Shown here piece after piece: positions 41,989-49,788 of a stretch of DNA of 64,000 bases. Position 1 is the stretch's first letter. Each line of letters opens with the position of its first letter. The position numbers were made by a program, and so were the translations under genes. The notes beneath the pieces are model-generated. The model was given only the letters and a program-made list of their open reading frames with translations, was not told the DNA's origin and made no database searches. Origin of the DNA: Flavobacteriaceae bacterium MAR_2009_75 (GTDB lineage Bacteria > Bacteroidota > Bacteroidia > Flavobacteriales > Flavobacteriaceae); the NCBI GenBank assembly GCA_002813285.1, contig PHTZ01000001.1, forward strand, positions 310,001 through 374,000. The letters are read 5' to 3'.

Positions 41989-42971
41989 GTTCGATGAACA
42001 TAAATAACTGTCTAGGTACTTTAAAGGAAGGGCTCAACATCTACAGTAAGACAGCGTTAAATCGTTTATTCAACGGCAGAAAGGTAAGTCCTACCCTACC
42101 CTATGAATCGCCGGTTACCAATGCCATTGTTGAAGAGCTCTTCAAGGAGAATAAAAGGCGATTATCTATTTCAGGAGTGCAAGAGAAATTCTCCGTACTC
42201 CTAGAAAAAAACAAACTACGATTAATATCAGAAGGAGAACAAGGGCAGTATATTCTAAAACCTATCCCCAATGTAGGAACCCGAACAGAGCAAATGCCAG
42301 CCAACGAACATTTGAGTATGCAGATAGCACGTCAAGTATTCGGAATCGAAACTGCAGAGAACGGACTGGTATTCTTTAAAAATGGGGACCCTGCCTACAT
42401 TACCAAGCGTTTTGATGTTGCCGCTGATGGCACTAAATGGGCTGTAGAGGATTTTGCATCGCTAGCTGGCAGAACACCGCAAACCCACGGAACGGATTTT
42501 AAATACGCAGGTAGCTATCTAGAGCTATTTGAACTGTTAAAAAAATATGTGCCGGCCTATCAAGTAGAAGCCATCAAATTATTTAAATTACTTCTCTTTA
42601 ACTATTTAATATCTAACGGGGATGCTCATTTCAAAAATTTCTCTTTAATAGAAACTGCTTTAGGAGATTTTAAATTGAGTCCGGCATACGACCTATTGAA
42701 TAGTAGAATTCATATTGAAGATAGAGACTTTGCCTTAGCAGATGGACTCTTACCACCGAACAAGGCCACAGGAAAAGTTACGGAGCAGTTTTTCAAACTG
42801 GCAGAACTAGCAGGTATTTCTGAAAAGCAATATGACAAGGTATTTAAAAGTTTAACCACCAATCAAGATAAGGTGGTATCACTAATCGAACTTTCATACC
42901 TTGATGAAAAGACAAAACGGAATTATGCACAGGCTTATCAAACTAGGCTAAAAAAACTTTTACGACCTTAA
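41985..42971 (+). CDS. hipT: HipT-like Ser/Thr kinase toxin
   Basis: 328 residues (ATG 41985 or 41994). HipA C-terminal kinase fold: gly-loop-like LSISGVQEKFSVLL, EDFASLAGRTPQTHG, catalytic loop SNGDAHFKN (Asp near 213, Asn near 218) and the metal-binding Asp in SPAYDLLNSR (near 236). The segment around S61-I-S63 is an SIS motif in the same place as the autophosphorylated SIS of HipT in E. coli O127 (S57/S59). HipT of that system phosphorylates tryptophanyl-tRNA synthetase, HipA phosphorylates glutamyl-tRNA synthetase; the target here is unknown. The kinase is probably kept inactive by the two upstream proteins. Confidence 0.88.
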   Translation: MSSMNINNCLGTLKEGLNIYSKTALNRLFNGRKVSPTLPYESPVTNAIVEELFKENKRRLSISGVQEKFSVLLEKNKLRLISEGEQGQYILKPIPNVGTRTEQMPANEHLSMQIARQVFGIETAENGLVFFKNGDPAYITKRFDVAADGTKWAVEDFASLAGRTPQTHGTDFKYAGSYLELFELLKKYVPAYQVEAIKLFKLLLFNYLISNGDAHFKNFSLIETALGDFKLSPAYDLLNSRIHIEDRDFALADGLLPPNKATGKVTEQFFKLAELAGISEKQYDKVFKSLTTNQDKVVSLIELSYLDEKTKRNYAQAYQTRLKKLLRP

Positions 42972-43107
42972 AGATTGTGGCTTGCTGTTTAAAATATTCA
43001 TCATTGCATAGCATTCTAATATTTCCAGAAGCAACGATTCTATTCAAATGTTTAACAACAGCCTCTTTCCTATTTACCTCATCCATAAAATCTACATAGG
43101 TGAACAT
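42943..43107 (-). CDS. Small ORF, possible gene remnant
   Basis: 54 codons, MFTYVDFMDEVNRKEAVVKH and onward, with normal amino acid balance. It converges with hipT and overlaps its last 29 bases. I do not recognise it, and no family or operon supports it. It could be the relic of a gene interrupted by island insertion or just an open frame. Confidence 0.25.
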   Translation of the reverse strand: MFTYVDFMDEVNRKEAVVKHLNRIVASGNIRMLCNDEYFKQQATIFKVVKVFLA

Positions 43108-43186
43108 ATATTATTTTGGGAGTCTTATCCTTATCCTCAATGAATTTAAGTATTCACATTGAAATGTGTTTCTATATAATATGTTC

Positions 43187-43224
43187 AAAATGTCCAGTTT
43201 ATTAGATAATAAACTGGACATTTT
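43187..43224. terminator. Strong 17-bp hairpin, probable bidirectional terminator
   Basis: AAAATGTCCAGTTTATT pairs perfectly with AATAAACTGGACATTTT around the loop AGAT. It lies 215 bp after hipT, further than usual for a terminator, so it could also be a small palindromic repeat. Confidence 0.55.
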
Positions 43225-43269
43225 CATAAAGTATAACAACTTTATTTTGCGCCTTATTAGTGTAGAATT

Positions 43270-43392
43270 CTACTTGTAAGACAAGCTTTCTGCAATACAA
43301 ATCCATGTTTCTGCGAAAGTTGAAAAACCTATGGGTTTTGTCACCTCCTTAAAACTGCACATAAAAGCATAAACCATAAAAAGGTGCTCCAT
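43270..43392 (-). pseudogene. Short frame, possible remnant
   Basis: 40 codons, MEHLFMVYAFMCSFKEVTKP and onward to a TAG. The reading frame upstream stays open for six codons (ERWYDKS) before a stop, so the ATG may be internal to a larger lost gene. Not recognised; low confidence. Confidence 0.2.
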
Positions 43393-43647
43393 GCTCTTAT
43401 CATACCAACGCTCGATTTATCCCACAAGATAAAAAGCCACTTAGAATTTGAAAAGTATAGATTGAGAATTTCTAAATTGTGTAAAACGCTTGTTTTTCAT
43501 CAAAATCAGATGAATTTCATACCTTTAAAGTGTCAAAGTTTTGCGCGGGAATATTTTCGAATATTTGCAGGAAAACACTAAAAATAAGTACACCTCGGGT
43601 ACACCTTTCCCTTCTAAAGCCCGATGTTACAAGGGTTCGAAAGATAC

Positions 43648-43662
43648 TGTATCGGTAAGTAA
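43648..43662 (+). repeat. Candidate attR: imperfect copy of the mnmE 3' end
   Basis: TGTATCGGTAAGTAA. Compared with the mnmE end at 41086, 12 of 15 bases are the same and the coded CIGK-stop is kept, although no mnmE sequence precedes it here. It also resembles the 18-bp attB of SGI1 at the trmE end in Enterobacteria. The interval to the mnmE end is 2562 bp. Confidence 0.5.
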
Positions 43663-43665
43663 TTT

Positions 43666-43700
43666 TATATTTTTATTGTTAGATGATTAAGTCCAACAAT
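43666..43700 (-). terminator. Weak terminator candidate for the FAH operon
   Basis: On the minus strand ATTGTTGGA pairs with TCTAACAAT (one mismatch) and is followed by an A/U-rich tail. It is 76 bp after the FAH stop. Confidence 0.35.
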
Positions 43701-43775
43701 TATTTAGCCTTACCCTTTTAGGACATCAATAAGTTAAAACCTAAGCACGAGCATAGCATTGTAAATAAAAACTAA

Positions 43776-44735
43776 CTACAGCACTACATTTCTCAAAACA
43801 CCAATCCCCTCAATCTCTAATTCAACAACATCTCCCGGTTCCAATGGTCTGTGAACCGAAAAATTATTTTCAATAAGGCTTCCCCAACCAACGGTACCGC
43901 TTCCTAAAATATCACCAGGCATAAGGTTGACATTATTTTCAGAAGCACGTTCTATCATTTGTGGAAAAGTCCAATGCACGGTTTTATAATTACCCTCACA
44001 CATAGTTTCTCCATTAATGCGCGCAGTCATTTTTAAGTCAAATCGCCCATTTGTGGTTAAAGGCATTGCTAAATGTTCCGGATGGGTATCCCTGGAAATG
44101 GTGCAACGATATTTTTCGAACTCGTCTTTGGTTACTATACAGGGGCCAATTGCATTGGCAAAATCCTTTCCTTTATGTGGTCCTAGTGGCACGGTCATCT
44201 CTTGTCTTTGTATTGCCCTCGCGGTCCAATCATTAAATACGGTATAACCAAAAATATGGTCATCTGCATTTTCGGCTTTAATATCCGCGCCTTTTTTACC
44301 CATGACGACGGCCATTTCTAGTTCAATGTCAAATTTGGTTTCTTTCTCAGGTCTCTTTATCTCATCTTCTGGGCCATAAATGGCTTGGTGATTGGTGAAA
44401 TAGAAAATGGGAATGTTATACCATTCTGGACTAACGGTATGTCCGAAAGAATTGGATGCATTTAACATATGCTGTTCAAAGGCAACATAGTCTCTAAAGC
44501 TTCTCGGGTTGGGTAGTGGCGCTAATAATTTTACTTCCTTTAAATTATAGTGTGGGTCAATTTCCTCTAGATTATTATCCTTTATAATTTGGAAATAGCT
44601 TTCATGGTCATCTATAAAACTAAGCATATCATTAGGAAGGCGGTCATCTGCCTTTTGCATACCAACAACGCCATCTGCTTTTAACCATCCGGTCTGTATA
44701 GACCCTTCTTTATTTTGGAATGTTACTAATTTCAT
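43776..44735 (-). CDS. Fumarylacetoacetate hydrolase (FAH) family protein
   Basis: 319 residues. FAH-fold metal site: FDIELEMAVVMGKKG (Glu-x-Glu) with the Asp in GYTVFNDWTARAIQRQEM, and PLGPHKGKDFANAIGPCIVT, GDILGSGTVGWGS. Family members cleave or hydrate C-C bonds of ring-cleavage products: fumarylacetoacetate, acylpyruvates, 2-hydroxyhepta-2,4-dienedioate. Here it is the last gene of a four-gene operon with a ring-cleavage dioxygenase, so it probably acts at the end of the pathway. The N-terminal extension (about 1-65, PLLAPLPNPRSFRDYVAFE) is that of the two-domain FAH subgroup. Confidence 0.88.
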   Translation of the reverse strand: MKLVTFQNKEGSIQTGWLKADGVVGMQKADDRLPNDMLSFIDDHESYFQIIKDNNLEEIDPHYNLKEVKLLAPLPNPRSFRDYVAFEQHMLNASNSFGHTVSPEWYNIPIFYFTNHQAIYGPEDEIKRPEKETKFDIELEMAVVMGKKGADIKAENADDHIFGYTVFNDWTARAIQRQEMTVPLGPHKGKDFANAIGPCIVTKDEFEKYRCTISRDTHPEHLAMPLTTNGRFDLKMTARINGETMCEGNYKTVHWTFPQMIERASENNVNLMPGDILGSGTVGWGSLIENNFSVHRPLEPGDVVELEIEGIGVLRNVVL

Positions 44736-44745
44736 TTGTGTTTTA

Positions 44746-45885
44746 TTAAAATGGAGCCATTAAAGTACCTACTGCTTGGCCTACTACCTGGCCAATACTT
44801 GCACCTTCCGGCAAAGACTTTCCTTCAAATTCCAACAACTCCCATTCGGCCAATGTTTCAGATGCATTTACAATTGCCATACACCGCCCATAACGCCTTT
44901 TCATAAAGGCTTTAAAAGCTTCGTCAACTGTAGAAGCTTTTTCTAATTCTTCTGCTAAAACAACCCCATCTTCAAGAGCCAAAGCGGCACCTGAACCTAG
45001 TTGCGGTACAGTGGCATGCGCCCCATCACCGATTACAATGGCTCTATTCTTGAACCATGGGTCCTGTAGATGACTGGCCTCAATCGGACGGTAATTCACT
45101 AAATCTGGATCAGTAATCTGTTCTCTGGCATCTTGGGCTATTTTTACCGGAAACTCAGACAAATAGTTCTTAAGCATTGGTATATATGCTGATTTCTCTA
45201 CCCAAGGATTATGGGCACCTTCTGCAGATACCAAAAACATATACATGGTCTTTTCACACATAGGTACAAAACCAATTTTACTACGTTTTCCATAATACAT
45301 ATATGAAGTGTCCAAGTCCTCGTGCTTTTTAAAAGGATATCTCCAGACAGAAACACCCATATATCGCGGTTTGAATTCACCAAAAATCAAAGAACGCATA
45401 TTAGAATTAATACCGTCTGATGCCACTAAGATATCGTATGTACTTTTGGTGTTATCGGTAAAGGTTACGGTTATCTCATTTTCATTATTTTCTATTTCGG
45501 TAACGGTCGTACCCATTTTATAGGTTACACCCATTTTAATGGCTTCAGCATACATGATTTCATGTAGTGTTCTTCGAGAAATACCATTGTGACTAGGATA
45601 CTTTTCTACAGGTGGCGCTCCTGCAAGTCCTATAAAATGACCTCCCGCAGTATACATTTTCAATTGTCCGTATGGAAAACCTTCCTCCATCGTTTTATCT
45701 GCAAGACCAATTCTATCCAATGCCCTCAGGGCGTTGGATTGTTGGATGATGCCAACGCCATAAACGTTAAAAGCATCCAAGCGTTCTGCAATTTCCACCT
45801 CTACTCCGTTTCTTGCCAAGGCAATAGCTACGGACTGGCCACCAATACCACCACCAACGACAAGTACTTTTCTTACTGCGGACAT
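44746..45885 (-). CDS. FAD-dependent aromatic hydroxylase (salicylate/phenol hydroxylase-like)
   Basis: 379 residues of the PHBH-type group A monooxygenases. Dinucleotide motif VVGGGIGGQSVAIALARNGVEVEIAER, DG motif LVASDGINSNMRSLIFG (near 160) and GD motif AIVIGDGAHATVPQLGSGAALALEDGVVLAEEL (near 290). Such enzymes insert one oxygen atom ortho or para to a hydroxyl group using NAD(P)H. In this operon the enzyme likely prepares the ring for the VOC dioxygenase, or removes a ring substituent. Cytosolic; 10 bp upstream of the FAH gene. Confidence 0.88.
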   Translation of the reverse strand: MSAVRKVLVVGGGIGGQSVAIALARNGVEVEIAERLDAFNVYGVGIIQQSNALRALDRIGLADKTMEEGFPYGQLKMYTAGGHFIGLAGAPPVEKYPSHNGISRRTLHEIMYAEAIKMGVTYKMGTTVTEIENNENEITVTFTDNTKSTYDILVASDGINSNMRSLIFGEFKPRYMGVSVWRYPFKKHEDLDTSYMYYGKRSKIGFVPMCEKTMYMFLVSAEGAHNPWVEKSAYIPMLKNYLSEFPVKIAQDAREQITDPDLVNYRPIEASHLQDPWFKNRAIVIGDGAHATVPQLGSGAALALEDGVVLAEELEKASTVDEAFKAFMKRRYGRCMAIVNASETLAEWELLEFEGKSLPEGASIGQVVGQAVGTLMAPF

Positions 45886-45918
45886 ATTGTGAATTTTATG
45901 AATTAAACTAAATGATTA

Positions 45919-47034
45919 TTAAGCATGGATTTTCTCTGCAATCCAATCGTACATGTCTAAAGTAGGCATCATATTATCTACTTGACAGTGTTGAGATCCG
46001 CTCTCACCCTCCGGTACAATCTTCATCTCATGTTCGCAAGTCAAATGTTTTTCTAAAGTGATGGCATGCTCTACGAAATTTTGTTTATCTCCGCCACCAT
46101 GCATTATGAATGTTGGCATAGATATTTTCTCCGCCACGCCATTCTCTAAAGTAAAACCTTCTAATTTTTTAAGTACACCTTCATAGGTTTCCTCATCCAT
46201 AATGTGTTGTACAATTTTTGCCAATGGATGATTTCCATTTCTGCCTTTCCAGACTGAATAATACGACCAAACGGCACCATAAATCATGCAAACCTTAAAA
46301 CGTGGCTCAAAAGCTGCACAACGTGCCGCCATGTAGCCTCCCATGGATACTCCTGCAACACCAACACTTGTAGTATCTACTTCATCTTTTAAGTTTTCTA
46401 AAACCCAATCCAACACCGCTGTACCAGCAACATTATAATCGTGACGTGAGTGAATATGGTTTAAACGCAAAGCTGCTCCTTGGCCTGGTCCGTCCATTGC
46501 CAATAAAGCAATACCACGCTCCATTAAGTGGTCTCCGATTCCAAAATAAAGTTCTTCTGCCAAACTATCCAATCCGCCAAACATGACCATAACCGGTGGG
46601 TTTTTCACGCCTTTTGGCTTAAAAAGATATCCTGGTAAAAAAGAACCTTCAAAAGGCACTTCTACCTGTATTGGTTTTTCTTTAAAATATTTTGTAGCTG
46701 TAATAAAAGCCTCTCTTGCTTTTACGTAGGTTTCTATTTTGCGTTGATCACCCAAAGGCATAAAAAACTCTGCCGTACGTAAATAATTAAACGCTCTTAA
46801 ATAAGTTCTTCTCGCCGAGACAAAAGCTCCTTTCTTTTCATAATCTTCTGCCCAGCCATAAACTTCATTCCCTTTATTTAGCCAAGCTATGTTAAAGGTT
46901 TCTCTATTATCTGGGTCAATATTACCTGCTGCCTCTAAGATTTCAGCAAATTCACCACCTCCGTAATGGGCTTGTGATAATGCTCTATTTACTTGATAAG
47001 AAGGCATATACTTGCCCGGAAAAAAATGCCACAT
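45919..47034 (-). CDS. Alpha/beta hydrolase, C-C bond hydrolase of the DHPON-hydrolase type
   Basis: 371 residues. Residues 1-135 are a helical N-terminal domain (HYGGGEFAEILEAAGNIDPD onward) and the rest an alpha/beta hydrolase: PVMVMFGGLDSLAEELY, AMDGPGQGAALR, nucleophile in VGVAGVSMGGYMAARCA (Ser near 230), and the late His in SGSQHCQVDN. This layout fits 2,6-dihydroxypseudooxynicotine hydrolase and related C-C hydrolases (family knowledge; no specific substrate implied). In the operon it stands after the extradiol dioxygenase and before the FAD hydroxylase. Confidence 0.83.
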   Translation of the reverse strand: MWHFFPGKYMPSYQVNRALSQAHYGGGEFAEILEAAGNIDPDNRETFNIAWLNKGNEVYGWAEDYEKKGAFVSARRTYLRAFNYLRTAEFFMPLGDQRKIETYVKAREAFITATKYFKEKPIQVEVPFEGSFLPGYLFKPKGVKNPPVMVMFGGLDSLAEELYFGIGDHLMERGIALLAMDGPGQGAALRLNHIHSRHDYNVAGTAVLDWVLENLKDEVDTTSVGVAGVSMGGYMAARCAAFEPRFKVCMIYGAVWSYYSVWKGRNGNHPLAKIVQHIMDEETYEGVLKKLEGFTLENGVAEKISMPTFIMHGGGDKQNFVEHAITLEKHLTCEHEMKIVPEGESGSQHCQVDNMMPTLDMYDWIAEKIHA

Positions 47035-47146
47035 AATGTTTTTGTTTTATATCTAGACAATTCTTAATCCATTGATAGAAAGAATTCATCTTGATTCATA
47101 GTTATTCAATTTTCTATTACTGCAATCGGATAAACTTATAGCTACT

Positions 47147-48139
47147 CTATATATCAGCCGGCTTAACCGTTCCGTCTTCCGATAATCCTAATTTTTTGCC
47201 TTTACCCATTTCTGCAAACGGATTTACAGAACCCCATGCATCATTTGGATTGTCTTTTAAATAGTGAACGTCTAAATGATCGGGTGCAAATACTAATCTA
47301 GCACAAGCGTAGAATTCAAATAAGATTCCACTTCCCGGATCCACGATATAAATAAAGAAACCTTCATCTGCCTTATGCCTTGTTGGAGACCCCATCACAC
47401 TTTTGTACCCTTTTTCAATAAAGTAGTCTAAGGCTAAAAGCACTTCTTCACGGCTATCAACGTTCCAACAAATATGATTTAAAACCGCTTGATTTGGTTC
47501 TATATTCGGGTCGGTAAAAATGGCAATGTCGTGCGATAAATTTGCAAGTGTATGTAAACCTCCTATTGGGGGTACATCGTCCTTGATTCTAATTTCATCT
47601 GGGTTTTTAAACCCTAGGGCTTTCCAAAAAGCTTTCTCAGCAGGATAGGCTCCTTTTGATACCATGTACGTTACGTGGTCAAATCTTCTTGGGTTAGCGC
47701 CTTTTAAACGATTACTAGAATATCTATCTGCATAAACGCTACCACGTTCCCCTTCTTCACGTAACCATTGTACATCCCAAAAAACCTCGTGCATATGCCC
47801 TTCAGGTGATTGAAATTTAAAAGCTTTTCCATGACCTTGGTCACCATCATACCAACCTCTACCGGCTCCTATACTTTCTAAATATTCCACCGCCTCCTCT
47901 AAAGCTTCCGGGCTGTCTGCTCGCCAACCTATATGACCTAAACCAGATTTATCACTTTGAGTTAATTTTAGAGTATGGTGAAAATAATCGCCCCAAGCTC
48001 TTAGATATACAGAACCTTCTTCTCTTCCTGTTATATCCATTCCAACGATATCTCCAAAGAAATGCACCGATTTCTCAAGGTCTTTGGTTAAGACCTCAAC
48101 ATGGGCCATTTGCGAAAAATAATGTGGGTTTTTTGCCAT
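47147..48139 (-). CDS. Extradiol (catechol 2,3-dioxygenase type) VOC dioxygenase
   Basis: 330 residues, two tandem VOC modules. Module 1: QMAHVEVLTKDLEKSVHFFGDIVGMDITGREEGSVYLRAW. Module 2 carries the metal-ligand positions: FDHVTYMV (first His), NHICWNVDS (second His) and GILFEFYA (Glu). Type I extradiol enzymes cleave catechols next to the hydroxyls with Fe(II) and O2. First gene of the operon VOC, C-C hydrolase, FAD hydroxylase, FAH. Its promoter region contains the TGAATCA-N15-TATTCAATATCAA element and a -7 box. Confidence 0.87.
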   Translation of the reverse strand: MAKNPHYFSQMAHVEVLTKDLEKSVHFFGDIVGMDITGREEGSVYLRAWGDYFHHTLKLTQSDKSGLGHIGWRADSPEALEEAVEYLESIGAGRGWYDGDQGHGKAFKFQSPEGHMHEVFWDVQWLREEGERGSVYADRYSSNRLKGANPRRFDHVTYMVSKGAYPAEKAFWKALGFKNPDEIRIKDDVPPIGGLHTLANLSHDIAIFTDPNIEPNQAVLNHICWNVDSREEVLLALDYFIEKGYKSVMGSPTRHKADEGFFIYIVDPGSGILFEFYACARLVFAPDHLDVHYLKDNPNDAWGSVNPFAEMGKGKKLGLSEDGTVKPADI

Positions 48140-48180
48140 TTTTATAAATATTTATACACTTTGTTGCGAATATATAATTA

Positions 48181-48188
48181 CAAATTTA
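48181..48188 (-). promoter_or_regulatory. -7 box of the ring-cleavage operon
   Basis: TAAATTTG on the minus strand, an exact TAnnTTTG, 42 bp upstream of the VOC dioxygenase ATG. No TTTG at -33; instead the bipartite element (48209-48244) begins 20 bp upstream. Confidence 0.65.
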
Positions 48189-48208
48189 ATTGTATCCTTC
48201 CTTTGTAA

Positions 48209-48244
48209 TGAATCATATGAAGTACATTACTATTCAATATCAAC
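48209..48244. promoter_or_regulatory. Bipartite regulatory element, copy 1 (ring-cleavage operon)
   Basis: TGAATCA (48209-48215), 15 bases, TATTCAATATCAAC (48231-48244). The same two blocks with the same spacing occur at 55770 and 58034. The outer parts TGAAT and ATTCA form an inverted repeat. Confidence 0.7.
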
Positions 48245-48330
48245 TCTTGTTGAAATTAATACTAATTAATAGCAGTATTTACTATTCATTTAATTACACT
48301 TTTGATTCACCAAAGTTGAAATACATTCTC

Positions 48331-48627
48331 TTATTCTTTGCTTTTCAATTTTTTCATCATAGCACCAAAAGCTGGTCTAAAATCTTCAAACAACGGATTG
48401 TCTTTGTTCTTTAACATTACTTCACTAAAAAGTTTTAAGCCGATTGCAAACTCAACCGAATCTTGTTCTGTTTTAAAACGGTCTCGTTGTTTCATGCGTT
48501 CGATAATGATGAAAATGTTATCATGATTACCAAACTCAAATTCAATGGGCTCATAAATGGAATCATCTGGCCTTAGCAATTCTAAGAGCTCAAGTTTCAG
48601 TTTGTATTTGTTCGACTTTTTTTTCAT
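48331..48627 (-). CDS. DUF3861 protein
   Basis: 98 residues. Pattern of DUF3861: basic start, EPIEFEFGNHDNIFIIIERMKQRDRF, EFAIGLKLFSEVMLKNKDNPLFEDFRPAFGAMMKKLKS. Small cytosolic protein of unknown function, widespread in Bacteroidota and Proteobacteria, not specific for aromatic degradation. It is the last gene of the minus-strand series receptor, sulfatase, MFS, Rieske, DUF3861. It lies 78 bp after the Rieske gene, so it may be cotranscribed. Confidence 0.88.
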   Translation of the reverse strand: MKKKSNKYKLKLELLELLRPDDSIYEPIEFEFGNHDNIFIIIERMKQRDRFKTEQDSVEFAIGLKLFSEVMLKNKDNPLFEDFRPAFGAMMKKLKSKE

Positions 48628-48705
48628 TTAAAAAATAAAATTCAATTCAATAGAATCGATAATCAATCCTTAACCTTCGATAGTATCTACTATGCCCAAA
48701 AATTG

Positions 48706-49770
48706 TTATTTATTACTTGCCCTAACCAGTTTTTTTAGGAGTCTACGTGCTCTATTAGGGCCTACGTCTACGTGAATATCAAAAGTAGGTTGCTCTCCAA
48801 ATTTTTTCATATTTCTAAATTGTTCTTCAACGACAACTTTGTCTTCATCAAATGTGAATCTGGTTTGCTCAACCACTTTCTCTTTAATCTCTTCAATATT
48901 CTTTTCCGGATTTGTAGCTATAGTCCAAAAATAATGAGAGGTTTCTGCGGTTTCTGGAGTTAAACCGTGTAAACCGCGCATATGGAAACCTTTTCGGTTT
49001 GGGTCATCTAAAGAATCTGTATCAACATCAACAGCACCTGTCCAAATACGAATATGAGAAGGATAAAACTCTAATTCTTGCCATCTGTCTACCTTTCCTT
49101 TAAAAGGGTATGCGGCAACATATGTTGGTGGCGGTGTAGAATTCGGTAGATAACGCTTAATAAAAACACTTTCACCTCTGCTTTCCGAAACTAATTTTGC
49201 ATTCATATGCGTGTGTGCATCACCGCCAATGGTATGAACGTGTACATATCCTAAATGACTTAGATCTAATAAATTATCGTGAATTAATTGATAAGGTGCT
49301 TGGTATTGGTATACATCGCCATCAAAAACATAATTTGGGTCTGTATGAAATTTATATTTCGGAGGCTCTACCGTGGGTGTCTCATTATCTTTGGTGCCAA
49401 ACCATATCCATACTATTGCATCTTGTTCTACTACATGATACTTTTTTACACATGCATTTGGAGGAAGATGGTCTTGCCCTGGTACATCTATAACCTTACC
49501 GTCTTCATCAAATAAAAGACCATGATAGCCGCATCGCAACCCCTTATCTTCCACCATACCCATTGACAAGGGTAGGTGCCTATGACAACAACGGTCTTCT
49601 AAAGCATTTATAATACTGTTTTTAGTTCTATATAAAACAACTGGATTATTTAGCAACGTTCTAGCCAACGGTTTATCTGTTATTTCTTTTGCTAAAGCAG
49701 CAACATACCAAACGTTTAGTGGAAATTCTACCATATCTGTTTTTTTGTTTTCGTTAGTTAGTACGTTCAT
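48706..49770 (-). CDS. Rieske aromatic ring-hydroxylating / O-demethylating oxygenase
   Basis: 354 residues (ATG 49770; ATG 49734, giving MVEFPLNVWYVAAL, is possible). Rieske [2Fe-2S] site C61-x-H63 and C80-x-x-H83 (DRCCHRHLPLS, LRCGYHGLLF); mononuclear iron site HDNLLDLSHLGYVHVHT with His172 and His177 and bridging Asp169. It is a VanA-type single-component oxygenase subunit that uses an external reductase. VanA-type enzymes remove methyl groups from methoxy-aromatics or hydroxylate the ring. It has no own reductase; the VanB-type gene at 59214 is the only one in the locus. Confidence 0.9.
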   Translation of the reverse strand: MNVLTNENKKTDMVEFPLNVWYVAALAKEITDKPLARTLLNNPVVLYRTKNSIINALEDRCCHRHLPLSMGMVEDKGLRCGYHGLLFDEDGKVIDVPGQDHLPPNACVKKYHVVEQDAIVWIWFGTKDNETPTVEPPKYKFHTDPNYVFDGDVYQYQAPYQLIHDNLLDLSHLGYVHVHTIGGDAHTHMNAKLVSESRGESVFIKRYLPNSTPPPTYVAAYPFKGKVDRWQELEFYPSHIRIWTGAVDVDTDSLDDPNRKGFHMRGLHGLTPETAETSHYFWTIATNPEKNIEEIKEKVVEQTRFTFDEDKVVVEEQFRNMKKFGEQPTFDIHVDVGPNRARRLLKKLVRASNK

Positions 49771-49788
49771 ATTGTTAGCTTTTTTAAG

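Larger units (their letters stand above)
42972..43775. other. 804-bp region without a convincing gene: island boundary
   Basis: The stretch holds two small minus-strand frames (42943-43107 and 43270-43392), a 17-bp perfect hairpin (43187-43224), a near repeat of GTACACCT around 43589-43606, the second copy of the mnmE 3' end (43648-43662) and a weak terminator for the FAH operon (43666-43700). A + strand frame at 43384-43581 (65 codons) has poor composition and is not called. It looks like decayed mobile DNA. Confidence 0.5.

Noticed and set aside
41659-42971. hipS and hipT as a frameshifted single hipA gene
   Set aside because: The genes join by a clean ATGA overlap, each has its own start, and the small protein ends exactly after the N-terminal subdomain, as in true HipBST systems.
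43384-43581. + strand 65-codon frame in the island remnant
   Set aside because: No signal, domain or start context; it overlaps the minus-strand remnants and has the composition of random AT-rich DNA.
43589-43606. Repeated GTACACCT near the second mnmE-end copy, possible integrase core site
   Set aside because: Two short copies only, no integrase gene in the window to connect it to; kept as part of the boundary region, not as a separate site.
43631-43645. GGGTTCGAAAG, resembling a tRNA T-arm
   Set aside because: No pairing arm, no anticodon stem and no CCA end nearby; a T-loop-like string alone is not a tRNA.
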